Made by a program: the position numbers and the translations under genes. The notes beneath the pieces are model-generated. The model had not been told where the DNA came from. It made no database searches and saw only the letters and a program-made list of their open reading frames with translations. A stretch of 64,000 bases of DNA from Streptomyces monashensis (GTDB taxonomy: Bacteria; Actinomycetota; Actinomycetes; Streptomycetales; Streptomycetaceae): NCBI RefSeq assembly GCF_001866665.1, contig NZ_MLYO01000089.1:1-64000 (forward strand), given 5' to 3'. Of this stretch, positions 33,134 to 41,616 are shown piece by piece (the stretch's first letter is position 1; every line of letters starts with the position of its first letter).

Positions 33134-34318
33134 TCACACGTTGAGCCATGCGCCGAAGTTGCCGAATGTGTCGGGCATCCGGCGCTTCGCTGCTTCCAGT
33201 CCTGCATACGTCTCGCGCACTGTCGGGTGGTAACGCGTCTGCTGGGGTGCGAGTTTGCGTGCCATCTGGAGGCTCTTGAACGCCGCATCGGTGCGCCCCG
33301 TCCACATCTGCGCACGCGCGACCTCCGCGTGATGGTGCGCCAGTCGAGAGGGGGGCCAATCCTCTGGAATCGCGACTTCCTGTGCTTCGTGGACGGCCTC
33401 TGGGTACAGGTCGAGTTCCGCCAGCACGCTCACGCGGTGTACGCCGACATTGGTCGGTCCGAACGACAGCCAATGAACCTTCTCGGCTGGGCCCGTTCGT
33501 TCCGCGATACGCGCTGCTTCGCCGAGGTGTCCCTCTGCGGCGTCTCTGTCCTTGTCACGTCCCGCCAATACGGCTGCCCCGAGGTGCAACTGTCCGGTCA
33601 GGACGTCGAAAACCTGTCCCGTTTCTGCCTGTTCCAGTGCGGACATGCCTAGGTTGATCAGGCGCTTACCCGTCTTGTAGTCGCTGGCCCGGAAGTAAGC
33701 GAGCGCCCGTAGGTACTGACGCATCCCGCCGAGTACTGGATCGGACGCCCGCTGTGCCGCCCAGTCCATCCGGTCGAGTGCCACCGTGCACAGGTCGGGG
33801 AACCCGAGCTTCGTCGTCACGTCGTAGGCGGTCCGGTACGTGCTCGCGAGCAACTGCCAGCTGCGGTCGACAGGGTTCGTGTGAGCCGTTGTCGTGGCCT
33901 CGTGGATTAGCCCGGGAAGGTCGACGGCGACTTGTTTGATGTTCGTCGCGCGCACCATGGCGCACAGTTTCTCCGCGTGCGCTTCAAGTTCCTCGATCGG
34001 GCGCGGGACAACGTCCGGGTCGGGGCCCAGGTCGTAGATGTTCAGAGCCTCGCGAATCGGGTTGATCAGGCCGTCAAGCTGGTCTTGCCGCAACTCTTCG
34101 AGATAGGGCTGCCCGGTCAGTTCGGTGACCGGCACCGACAGGGCACGGGCGAGCGCTCCGATGACCGAAGGACTCGCCGGCATGATGCCCTGCTCGACCT
34201 TGGTGAGCGTGCTGTACGAGACGTGTGAGAGATCCGCCAACTCACGTTGTGTCAACCGGCGGACTTTGCGCACGTGCGCAATGCGCGCGCCTGCGTGCTC
34301 CTGAATGCGCGGGGGCAT
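33134..34318 (-). CDS. XRE-family regulator with TPR-like C-terminal domain
   Basis: A 394-aa protein. Residues 10-68 are a Cro/CI helix-turn-helix (ARIAHVRKVRRLTQRELADL, then SHVSYSTLTKVEQG); the rest is all-helical with tetratricopeptide-like repeats (for example RALAYFRASDYKTGKRLINLG, EVARAQMWTGRTDAAFKSLQ), a layout used to sense small peptides or ligands. It lies upstream of the graspetide genes on the same strand and probably controls them through the nearby palindrome. Confidence 0.88.
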   Translation of the reverse strand: MPPRIQEHAGARIAHVRKVRRLTQRELADLSHVSYSTLTKVEQGIMPASPSVIGALARALSVPVTELTGQPYLEELRQDQLDGLINPIREALNIYDLGPDPDVVPRPIEELEAHAEKLCAMVRATNIKQVAVDLPGLIHEATTTAHTNPVDRSWQLLASTYRTAYDVTTKLGFPDLCTVALDRMDWAAQRASDPVLGGMRQYLRALAYFRASDYKTGKRLINLGMSALEQAETGQVFDVLTGQLHLGAAVLAGRDKDRDAAEGHLGEAARIAERTGPAEKVHWLSFGPTNVGVHRVSVLAELDLYPEAVHEAQEVAIPEDWPPSRLAHHHAEVARAQMWTGRTDAAFKSLQMARKLAPQQTRYHPTVRETYAGLEAAKRRMPDTFGNFGAWLNV

Positions 34319-34589
34319 GCTGGTCTCCGTTCTGCGTCGACATCAGAACGGTACTCCTGGTCAGCGACAGGGGAACGGTGATCGGCCCCCCTGCGCTTGG
34401 GTGCTGGTGGTCGTGGGGCTACGAGGACATCGGGCAGAGCCTGCCGGCAGCGGCTTCGCCGGTCCTCGTGGTGTTGATCTGCGTCGCCTGCTGACCGGCG
34501 CCCACGACCGAACGGCCCGTACCTCGCGATGCGCGACGTCGGCCTTCAACGCCACCAGCACGTTCTGAAAGCCGACGCCGCGCCACCTC

Positions 34590-35006
34590 TCAGCTCACCT
34601 CGATGGTGACCTTCCACGGCATGACGGCACGGGGGCACGCGTGCCCGGGGCCGGCGTGGCACTGCCGCACCGCGGTGATGGTGCTGGTGCCCGGGCTTTC
34701 CGCGTGCAGGACCGCGTACACGTCACCGGCCGGTGTCGTGCCGCTGACGGTCCGAGTCAGGACGTGGGCGCCGCGCGTGCTCGGCATGCTCCACGTGTAC
34801 GTCAGGCCCCGCTCGCGGGAGGCCTTCAGGCGGATCTCGGTGTCGTCACCGACCGACCGGGCCACGCTGCGGCCGTTGTCGGAGTCGGTGAGGACGAGGC
34901 GGTCGGCCCGAGCGGAGTGCGGCGCGGCGGACGCGGCCGGGGTGACCAGCGTGGCGGTCACCATCAGTCCCAGCGTCAATCCGGTCGCGTACTTCGCGGC
35001 TTTCAC
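34590..35006 (-). CDS. Secreted protein, possibly chagasin-like
   Basis: A 138-aa protein starting at GTG 35006 behind TGGAGGTAACC. Signal peptide (KYATGLTLGLMVTATLV, cleaved after the ASA site near residue 28). The mature part is beta-rich: SVGDDTEIRLKASRERGLTYTW ... AVLHAESPGTSTITAVRQCH ... WKVTIEVS, with two Cys that may form a disulphide. The layout (G-D-x-x-x-I/V-x-L, T-Y-x-W, PGT-x-x-I) recalls the I42 chagasin cysteine-protease inhibitors, but key loops are unclear. Confidence 0.5.
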   Translation of the reverse strand: MKAAKYATGLTLGLMVTATLVTPAASAAPHSARADRLVLTDSDNGRSVARSVGDDTEIRLKASRERGLTYTWSMPSTRGAHVLTRTVSGTTPAGDVYAVLHAESPGTSTITAVRQCHAGPGHACPRAVMPWKVTIEVS

Positions 35007-35115
35007 GGTTACCTCCAGGCAGATGACGGACGCGCTGATCAACGTCCCGCACGCCCGTCACGCAATGCCCTGCCCCGAGAGAACCACCTGATTCGCCGAA
35101 GACCACCCTGTACCT

Positions 35116-36276
35116 CTAGCTCACCAGCCCCAGCTCACGCGCGATCAGCATCCGCTGGACCTCGCTCGTGCCCTCGCCGATCTCCAGGATCTTGGAGTCC
35201 CGCCACATACGGGCCACCGGGTACTCGTTCATGAAGCCGTAGCCGCCGTGGATCTGGGTCGCGTCGCGCGCGTTGTCCACCGCGACGGTGGAGGAGTAGA
35301 GCTTGGCCAGGGCCGCCTCCTTCTTGAAGGGCTCCCCGGCGACCAGCCGGCTCGCCGCGTCGCGCCAGGCCAGGCGGGCCGTGTGGGCCTTCATCTCCAT
35401 GTCGGCGATCTTGAACTGGATCGCCTGGTTGGCGCCGATCGGGCGGCCGAACGCCTCGCGCTCCTTCGCGTACTTCACCGACTCGTCCACACAGCCCTGC
35501 GCCAGGCCCGTCGCGAGCGCCGCGATGGCGATACGGCCCTCGTCCAGGATGCGCAGGAACTGGGCGTAGCCCCGGCCCTCCTCGCCCAGCAGGTTGGCCG
35601 CCGGGACCCGGACGTCGGCGAACGACAGCTCGCGCGTGTCCGAGGCGTTCCAGCCGACCTTCGAGTACGGCGCCGCCACCGTGAAGCCCGGCGTGCCCGA
35701 CGGGACGATGATCGAGGAGATGAGGGGCTTGCCGTCCGGTTTGCGGCCCGTCACCGCCGTCACCGTCACCAAGCCCGTGATGTCCGTACCGGAGTTGGTG
35801 ATGAAGCACTTCGTGCCGTTGATCACCCATTCGTTCGTGTCCGCGTCCAGGCGGGCCGTCGTGCGGGTCGCCCCGGCGTCCGAGCCGCCGTCCGGCTCGG
35901 TCAGGCCGAAGGCGCCCAGGACCTCGCCCGCACACAGCCGGGGGAGCCACTCGCGCTTCTGCTCCTGCGTGCCGAACAGATGCAGCGGCATGGCGCCCAG
36001 CGAGACTCCCGCCTCCAGGGTGATGGCCACGGAGGAGTCGACCCGCGCCAGCTCCTCCAGCGCGATGCCGAGGGCCAGGTAGTCGCCGCCCATGCCGCCG
36101 TACTCCTCCGGGAACGGCAGCCCGAACAGGCCCATGCGGCCCATCTCGCGGACGATCTCGTACGGGAACTCGTGCCGCTCGTAGAAGTCGCCGATCTTCG
36201 GCGCCACCACGTCGTGCGCGAACTCCTCCACCGTACGGCGGAGTTCCTCCAGCTCGGGGCTGAGACGGTGGTCCAT
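35116..36276 (-). CDS. acdH: Acyl-CoA dehydrogenase AcdH (branched-chain / isovaleryl-CoA type)
   Basis: A 386-aa FAD-dependent dehydrogenase starting at ATG 36276. Conserved landmarks: GAFGLTEPDGGSDAGATRT (FAD/substrate loop), FITNSGTDITGLVTV, and the C-terminal QIHGGYGFMNEYPVARMWRD and IGEGTSEVQRMLIARELG. It oxidises short branched acyl-CoA. It is the fourth gene of an operon with acyl-CoA carboxylase and HMG-CoA lyase, which fits isovaleryl-CoA in leucine breakdown. Confidence 0.93.
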   Translation of the reverse strand: MDHRLSPELEELRRTVEEFAHDVVAPKIGDFYERHEFPYEIVREMGRMGLFGLPFPEEYGGMGGDYLALGIALEELARVDSSVAITLEAGVSLGAMPLHLFGTQEQKREWLPRLCAGEVLGAFGLTEPDGGSDAGATRTTARLDADTNEWVINGTKCFITNSGTDITGLVTVTAVTGRKPDGKPLISSIIVPSGTPGFTVAAPYSKVGWNASDTRELSFADVRVPAANLLGEEGRGYAQFLRILDEGRIAIAALATGLAQGCVDESVKYAKEREAFGRPIGANQAIQFKIADMEMKAHTARLAWRDAASRLVAGEPFKKEAALAKLYSSTVAVDNARDATQIHGGYGFMNEYPVARMWRDSKILEIGEGTSEVQRMLIARELGLVS

Positions 36277-36281
36277 GCTGA

Positions 36282-37226
36282 TCACTGGTCCTTGTGGGAG
36301 AGAGCGCGGACGGTACGGGACGGGCTGGGCCGGCCCAGTCGTTCGGCCATCCACACGCTGGTGGCGGTGAGACGGCCGAGGTCGACCCCGGTCTCGATGC
36401 CGAGGCCGTGCAGCATCCAGACGAGGTCCTCGGTCGCGAGATTGCCGGTGGCCGACTTGGCGTACGGGCAGCCGCCGAGCCCGCCGGCGGACGCGTCGAC
36501 CGTGGTCACCCCGTGCTCCAGGGCCGCGTAGGTGTTCGCGAGCGCCTGGCCGTAGGTGTCGTGGAAGTGCACGCCGATCGTGTTCGTCGGCACGCCCTCC
36601 TCGTTCAGCAGGGAGAGAAGTTCGAGCACATGGCCCGGGGTGGCCACGCCGATCGTGTCGCCGAGGCTCAGCTCGTCGCAGCCCATGTCCCGCAGGGCCG
36701 TGCAGACGCGGGCGACCTGGTGCAGCGGGACCGCCCCCTCCCACGGGTCGCCGAAGCACATGGACACATAGCCGCGCACGTGCACGCCCTCGTCCTTCGC
36801 CCGGCGCACCACCGGTGCGAACACGGCCAGCGACTCGTCCAGCGAGCGGTTGAGGTTGGCCTTCGCGAAGGACTCGGTGGCGCTCGCGAACACGGCGATC
36901 CGCTCGGCGCCGAGGGCCAGGGCCCGCTCCAGACCGCGCTGGTTGGGGACCAGCACCGGGAGCTCCACCCCCGGGACGTCCTTGGCCAGCGGGAACAGCT
37001 GCTCGGCGTCGGCCAGTTGGGGCACCCACTTGGGGTGCACGAAGCTCGTCGCCTCGATCGTCGTCAGGCCGGCGTCGGCGAGCCGGCGGATGAACTCCGC
37101 CTTCACCTCGGTCGGTACGGCCGTCTTCTCGTTCTGCAGCCCGTCGCGCGCCCCGACCTCGTGGATCCGGACCCGCGCGGGCAGGTCGGAGGCCGGTACG
37201 ACCATGGGCAGACCCTCGGCGGTCAC
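36282..37226 (-). CDS. Hydroxymethylglutaryl-CoA lyase
   Basis: A 314-aa DRE-TIM metallolyase cleaving HMG-CoA to acetoacetate and acetyl-CoA. VRIHEVGARDGLQNEK (metal and substrate residues, about 18-33), HFHDTYGQALANTYAAL and the signature GGLGGCPYAKSATGN with the active-site Cys are present. Start GTG/ATG region at 37226 overlaps the carboxylase alpha stop by 4 bp. Confidence 0.96.
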   Translation of the reverse strand: MTAEGLPMVVPASDLPARVRIHEVGARDGLQNEKTAVPTEVKAEFIRRLADAGLTTIEATSFVHPKWVPQLADAEQLFPLAKDVPGVELPVLVPNQRGLERALALGAERIAVFASATESFAKANLNRSLDESLAVFAPVVRRAKDEGVHVRGYVSMCFGDPWEGAVPLHQVARVCTALRDMGCDELSLGDTIGVATPGHVLELLSLLNEEGVPTNTIGVHFHDTYGQALANTYAALEHGVTTVDASAGGLGGCPYAKSATGNLATEDLVWMLHGLGIETGVDLGRLTATSVWMAERLGRPSPSRTVRALSHKDQ

Positions 37227-39148
37227 TGCGCCACCTCCCCGGTCTCCTCGTGCGGTGCGATCACCGCGAGCACCTGGTCCATGGCGACCGTGGTGCCCGG
37301 CGTCACGTCCAGCTCGGCGACCGTGCCCGCGTGCGGGGCGGAGATGACGTGCTCCATCTTCATCGCCTCCACCACCAGCAGGCTCTGTCCGGCCGCGACC
37401 TCGTCGCCGACGGCGACCTTCACCACCGTCACCGTGCCCGGCATCGGCGCGGTCAGCGAGTCGGCGCCCGCGTGCGCGGCCCCGCTCAGGGACGCGGCGA
37501 CCGGGTCGTGGTCGCGCACCTGCCAGGCGTCGCCGTCGCGCCCGATCCAGTCACCGGCCCGGTGGAAGGCGTGCCGGACGCCGTCCAGCGTGACGGTCAC
37601 CCGGTCCCCGGTGACGGTGTGGGAGCCCCGGGGGGTGTACGCCACCGGGTCCTGCACCCGCAGGTGGAAGACCGGCGGCTTCGGGGTGCCGCCCAGGCGC
37701 CAGCCGCTCGGCACCGAGAAGGGGTCGACCCAGCCCTCGGCGCGGGGCTCCAGCGCTGCGGCGCGCACGGCCGCCGCGGCCTCGTACACCTCCTCCGGCA
37801 CCTGCGTGGGGACCAGTTCGTCCACCACCCGCTCGACGAGCCCCGTGTCCAACTCCCCGGCCACGACCGCGGGATGCTCCAGCAGCCGGCGCAGGAAGCC
37901 CGCGTTGGTCGGCACGCCCAGCGTGACCGTCTGCGCGAGGGCCGCCCGGAGCCTTGCCAGCGCCGTCGCGCGGTCGGGGCCGTGGGCGATGACCTTGGAC
38001 AGCATCGGGTCGTACAGGCTGCCCACCTCGGCGCCCGCGCTGAGCCCGGAGTCCGTGCGGACGCCGTCGCCCCGCGGCTCGTCCAGCAGCAGCACCGTGC
38101 CGCCGGAGGGGAGGAAGCCGCGGGCGGGGTCCTCGGCGCAGATACGGGCCTCGACCGCGTGACCGGTCAGGGTCACGTCCGCCTGCGTGAAGCCCAGCCG
38201 CTCCCCGGCCGCCACCCGCAGCTGCCACTCCACCAGGTCGAGGCCGGTGACCAGTTCGGTGACCGGGTGCTCCACCTGGAGGCGGGTGTTCATCTCCATG
38301 AAGTAGTACTGGGTGGGGTCGTTGCCGGGCACGATGAACTCCACCGTGCCCGCGCCCCGGTACCCGCAGGAGCGGGCCGCCTGCACGGCCGCCTCGCCCA
38401 TCGACGCGCGCGTGGCCTCGTCGAGGAGCACGCTCGGCGCCTCCTCGACGACCTTCTGGTGCCGCCGCTGGAGCGAGCACTCGCGCTCGCCGAGGTGCAC
38501 GACGTTCCCGTGGCCGTCGGCCAGCACCTGGATCTCGATGTGCCGGGGCCGGTCGATCCACCGCTCCACGAGCAGCGTGTCGTCACCGAAGGAGGCGCGG
38601 GCCTCGCGGCGGGCGGCGGCGATCTCCTCCTCCAGGACCGTCAGGTCCCGCACCAGGCGCATGCCCTTGCCGCCGCCGCCCGCGGACGGCTTCAGCAGCA
38701 CGGGCGCGCCCAACGCGCGGGCGGCCTCGGCCAGTTCGGGATCACGGCCGCCGGGCACCACCGGCACCCCGGCCGCCCGCACCGTCTCCTTGGCGCGGAT
38801 CTTGTCGCCCATGAGCGCGATCGCGTCCGCGGACGGGCCGATGAACACCAGCCCCGCCTCCTCGCACGCCCGCGCGAAGGCGGCGTTCTCGGCGAGGAAG
38901 CCGTACCCCGGGTGCACGGCCTGCGCACCCGTGCGGGCGGCCGCCTCCAGCAGGCGCTCCGCCGACAGATAGCTCTCGGCCGCCGGCGCCGGGCCGATCC
39001 GGACCGCCGTGTCGGCCTCCCGGACATGCCGCGCGTCCGCGTCGGCGTCGGAGAAGACCGCCACCGAGCGCACGCCCAGCGAGCGGAGCGTACGGATGAC
39101 GCGTACGGCGATCTCGCCCCGGTTGGCGACCAGTACTGTGTCGAACAC
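37223..39148 (-). CDS. accA1: Acyl-CoA (methylcrotonyl-CoA-type) carboxylase alpha subunit
   Basis: A 641-aa biotinylated chain: biotin carboxylase (VANRGEIAVRVIRTLRSLG; ATP loop KPSAGGGGKGMRLV; FMEMNTRLQVEHPVTE) and a C-terminal biotin carrier domain with the lysine in VVEAMKMEHV. Start GTG 39148 was chosen for the GAGGAGGGGAACC site; it begins just after the beta-subunit stop. With the adjacent carboxyltransferase and HMG-CoA lyase it most likely carboxylates 3-methylcrotonyl-CoA. The symbol follows the Streptomyces coelicolor homologue from memory. Confidence 0.93.
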   Translation of the reverse strand: MFDTVLVANRGEIAVRVIRTLRSLGVRSVAVFSDADADARHVREADTAVRIGPAPAAESYLSAERLLEAAARTGAQAVHPGYGFLAENAAFARACEEAGLVFIGPSADAIALMGDKIRAKETVRAAGVPVVPGGRDPELAEAARALGAPVLLKPSAGGGGKGMRLVRDLTVLEEEIAAARREARASFGDDTLLVERWIDRPRHIEIQVLADGHGNVVHLGERECSLQRRHQKVVEEAPSVLLDEATRASMGEAAVQAARSCGYRGAGTVEFIVPGNDPTQYYFMEMNTRLQVEHPVTELVTGLDLVEWQLRVAAGERLGFTQADVTLTGHAVEARICAEDPARGFLPSGGTVLLLDEPRGDGVRTDSGLSAGAEVGSLYDPMLSKVIAHGPDRATALARLRAALAQTVTLGVPTNAGFLRRLLEHPAVVAGELDTGLVERVVDELVPTQVPEEVYEAAAAVRAAALEPRAEGWVDPFSVPSGWRLGGTPKPPVFHLRVQDPVAYTPRGSHTVTGDRVTVTLDGVRHAFHRAGDWIGRDGDAWQVRDHDPVAASLSGAAHAGADSLTAPMPGTVTVVKVAVGDEVAAGQSLLVVEAMKMEHVISAPHAGTVAELDVTPGTTVAMDQVLAVIAPHEETGEVAQ

Positions 39149-39159
39149 GGTTCCCCTCC

Positions 39160-40776
39160 TCACATCCGGAAGACGCCGAACTGGGGGTCACCCAGGGGCG
39201 CGTTGGCACAGGCGGTCAGCGCGAGACCGAGCACCTGACGGGTCTCCAGCGGGTCGATCACGCCGTCGTCCCAGAGGCGGGCGGTGGCGTAGTAGGCGTT
39301 GCCCTGGCGCTCGTACTGCGCGCGGATCGGCGCCTTGAAGGCGTCCTCGTCCTCGGCGGGCCACTGCTCGCCGCGCGCCTCCAGCTGGTCGCGCTTGACG
39401 GTCGCGAGGACGGACGCGGCCTGCTCGCCGCCCATGACGGAGATCTTGGCGTTCGGCCACATCCACAGGAAGCGGGGGGAGTAGGCCCGGCCGCACATCG
39501 AGTAGTTGCCCGCGCCGTACGAACCGCCGACCACCACCGTCAGCTTCGGCACGCGCGTGCAGGCCACCGCCGTCACCATCTTGGCGCCGTGCTTGGCGAT
39601 ACCGCCCGCCTCGTAGTCCTTGCCGACCATGAACCCCGAGATGTTCTGGAGGAACACCAGGGGGATACCGCGCTGGTCGCACAGCTCGATGAAGTGGGCG
39701 CCCTTCTGCGCGGACTCGGAGAAGAGGATGCCGTTGTTGGCGACGATCCCGACCGGGTGGCCGTGGACGCGCGCGAAGCCGGTGACGAGCGTCTGCCCGA
39801 ACTCGCTCTTGAACTCGGCGAACCGGGAGCCGTCCGTGACGCGCGCGATGATCTCGCGTACGTCGTAGGGGGTACGGGAGTCGACCGGGACCGCGCCGTA
39901 CAGCCCGTAGGGGTCGGCCTTGGGCTCGACGACCGGGGCGACGTCCCAGGGCAGAGAGCGCCGGGCGGGCAGTGTGGCGACGATGTTCCGCACGATCCTG
40001 AGCGCGTGTGCGTCGTCCTCGGCGAGGTGGTCGGTGACGCCCGAGATCCGGGAGTGGACCTCGCCGCCGCCCAGCTCCTCGGCCGTGACGACCTCGCCGG
40101 TCGCGGCCTTCACCAGCGGCGGGCCGCCGAGGAAGATCGTTCCCTGGCCGCGGACGATCACCGCCTCGTCGCTCATCGCGGGGACGTACGCCCCGCCCGC
40201 CGTGCAGGACCCGAGGACGGCCGCGATCTGCGGGATACCGGCCCCGGACATCCGCGCCTGGTTGTAGAAGATCCGCCCGAAGTGCTCGCGGTCCGGGAAG
40301 ACCTCGTCCTGCATCGGGAGGAAGGCGCCGCCGGAGTCCACGAGGTAGACGCACGGCAGCCGGTTGTCGAGGGCCACCTCCTGGGCGCGCAGGTGCTTCT
40401 TCACGGTCATCGGGTAGTACGTGCCGCCCTTGACCGTGGCGTCGTTGGCGACGATCACGCACTCGCGCCCGCTGACCCGCCCGATCCCGGCGATCACGCC
40501 GGCGGCCGGGGCCGCGCCCTCGTACATCCCCTCGGCCGCGAGGGGGGCCAGCTCCAGGAACGGCGAGCCCGCGTCGAGCAGCGTGTCCACCCGGTCCCTG
40601 GGCAGCAGCTTGCCGCGCGCGGTGTGCCGGGCGCGGGCCTTCTCGCCGCCGCCGAGCGCCGCCGCGGCGAGCTTGCCGCGCAGCTCCTCGACGAGCGCGA
40701 GATGGGCTTGTTCATTGGCCCGCCAGGCCTCCGACGCGGGATCTGCCGCGCTCCGGAGCTCCGGTGCCTCCTGCAT
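39160..40776 (-). CDS. accD1: Acyl-CoA (methylcrotonyl-CoA-type) carboxylase beta subunit
   Basis: A 538-aa carboxyltransferase. The crotonase-fold blocks are clear: CVYLVDSGGAFLPMQDEVFP, GIPQIAAVLGSCTAGGAYVP, FLGGPPLVKAATGEVV, and IPLVFLQNISGFMVGKDYEA with KMVTAVACTRVPKLTVVVGG. The GSCTAGGAYVPAM segment and FLQNISGFMVG are those of methylcrotonyl-CoA carboxylase. First gene of the operon; two palindromes lie just upstream. Confidence 0.95.
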   Translation of the reverse strand: MQEAPELRSAADPASEAWRANEQAHLALVEELRGKLAAAALGGGEKARARHTARGKLLPRDRVDTLLDAGSPFLELAPLAAEGMYEGAAPAAGVIAGIGRVSGRECVIVANDATVKGGTYYPMTVKKHLRAQEVALDNRLPCVYLVDSGGAFLPMQDEVFPDREHFGRIFYNQARMSGAGIPQIAAVLGSCTAGGAYVPAMSDEAVIVRGQGTIFLGGPPLVKAATGEVVTAEELGGGEVHSRISGVTDHLAEDDAHALRIVRNIVATLPARRSLPWDVAPVVEPKADPYGLYGAVPVDSRTPYDVREIIARVTDGSRFAEFKSEFGQTLVTGFARVHGHPVGIVANNGILFSESAQKGAHFIELCDQRGIPLVFLQNISGFMVGKDYEAGGIAKHGAKMVTAVACTRVPKLTVVVGGSYGAGNYSMCGRAYSPRFLWMWPNAKISVMGGEQAASVLATVKRDQLEARGEQWPAEDEDAFKAPIRAQYERQGNAYYATARLWDDGVIDPLETRQVLGLALTACANAPLGDPQFGVFRM

Positions 40777-40816
40777 CCTGCGGTCCCCTCACCGGTGATC
40801 GAATCCGTGGATCACG

Positions 40817-40832
40817 TGTTAATGAGCGTTAA
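40817..40832. promoter_or_regulatory. Palindromic operator 1 in the accD1/tetR divergent promoter
   Basis: GTTAATGAGCGTTAAC, a near-perfect inverted repeat (GTTAA-N6-TTAAC) 40 bp upstream of accD1, on the side facing the carboxylase operon. It matches the second site 28 bp away. Confidence 0.8.
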
Positions 40833-40844
40833 CCATTTCCTCCA

Positions 40845-40860
40845 GGTTAACGACCGCTAA
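40845..40860. promoter_or_regulatory. Palindromic operator 2 in the accD1/tetR divergent promoter
   Basis: GTTAACGACCGCTAAC, same design as operator 1 (shared form GTTARYGNNCGYTAAC), 23 bp upstream of the tetR start. The pair spaced 28 bp apart strongly suggests cooperative binding by the divergent TetR protein. Confidence 0.8.
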
Positions 40861-40883
40861 CCTCGCTGTCTAGAATTACGTGC

Positions 40884-41483
40884 ATGGTCACCAGAACCGA
40901 CGCCCCCACCCGGCGCGAGCAGATCCTGAAGGAGGCCGCCCGGCTCTTCGCCGAGCGCGGTTTCCACGGCGTCGGGGTGGACGAGATAGGCGCCGCCGTC
41001 GGCATCAGCGGCCCCGGCCTGTACCGCCACTTCCCGGGCAAGGACGCGATGCTCGCCGAGCTGCTGGTGGGCATCAGCGGCCAGCTGCTGACGGGGGCCA
41101 GGCGGCGGCTGGCGGAGGCCGACGGCGCCACCGGCCCGCGGGCCGTCCTCGACTCGCTCATCGAGGGCCACATCGACTTCGCCCTGGACGACCGCCCGCT
41201 GATCACCCTGCACGACCGCGAGCTGGACCGGCTGCGCGACAGCGACCGCAAGCTGGTGCGCCAGCTCCAGCGGCAGTACGTCGAGCTGTGGGTGGAGGTG
41301 GTCCGCGAGGTGTACCCGGCGCTGACCGAGCCCGCCGCCCGCTCCGCCGTCCACTCGGTCTTCGGCCTGCTGAACTCCACCCCCCACCTCGGCCGCGCCG
41401 GCACCCTGCCCGGCCGCGGCACCACGGCCGCCCTGCTGCACCGGATGGCGTGCGGGGCGTTCGAGGCGGCGGGGGAGGGGTGA
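40884..41483 (+). CDS. TetR-family regulator of the acyl-CoA catabolic operon
   Basis: A 199-aa TetR protein: DNA-binding domain at residues 8-58 (EQILKEAARLFAERGFHGVG, then ISGPGLYRHFPGKDAML) and an all-helical ligand domain. Divergent from the carboxylase operon with two palindromes between. The position is that of LiuR/SACE-type regulators of branched-chain acid catabolism, likely responsive to an acyl-CoA. Start ATG 40884. Confidence 0.93.
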   Translation: MVTRTDAPTRREQILKEAARLFAERGFHGVGVDEIGAAVGISGPGLYRHFPGKDAMLAELLVGISGQLLTGARRRLAEADGATGPRAVLDSLIEGHIDFALDDRPLITLHDRELDRLRDSDRKLVRQLQRQYVELWVEVVREVYPALTEPAARSAVHSVFGLLNSTPHLGRAGTLPGRGTTAALLHRMACGAFEAAGEG

Positions 41484-41616
41484 GCCGCGTGGCAGTGCGC
41501 CGCCGCGGGGCCCGTGTGTGGGCTGACTCACCCTGGACGACACACCGTACTGGCCGGTATCTTCGATCTGAGCAAGCGCTTAGACAGCCGATATGCCGAG
41601 GTACGTGGAGGTAACC

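Noticed and set aside
34361..34561. A 66-aa minus-strand frame upstream of the XRE gene
   Set aside because: The start looks protein-like but the rest is Arg/Pro/Ser-rich without a ribosome site; not supported.
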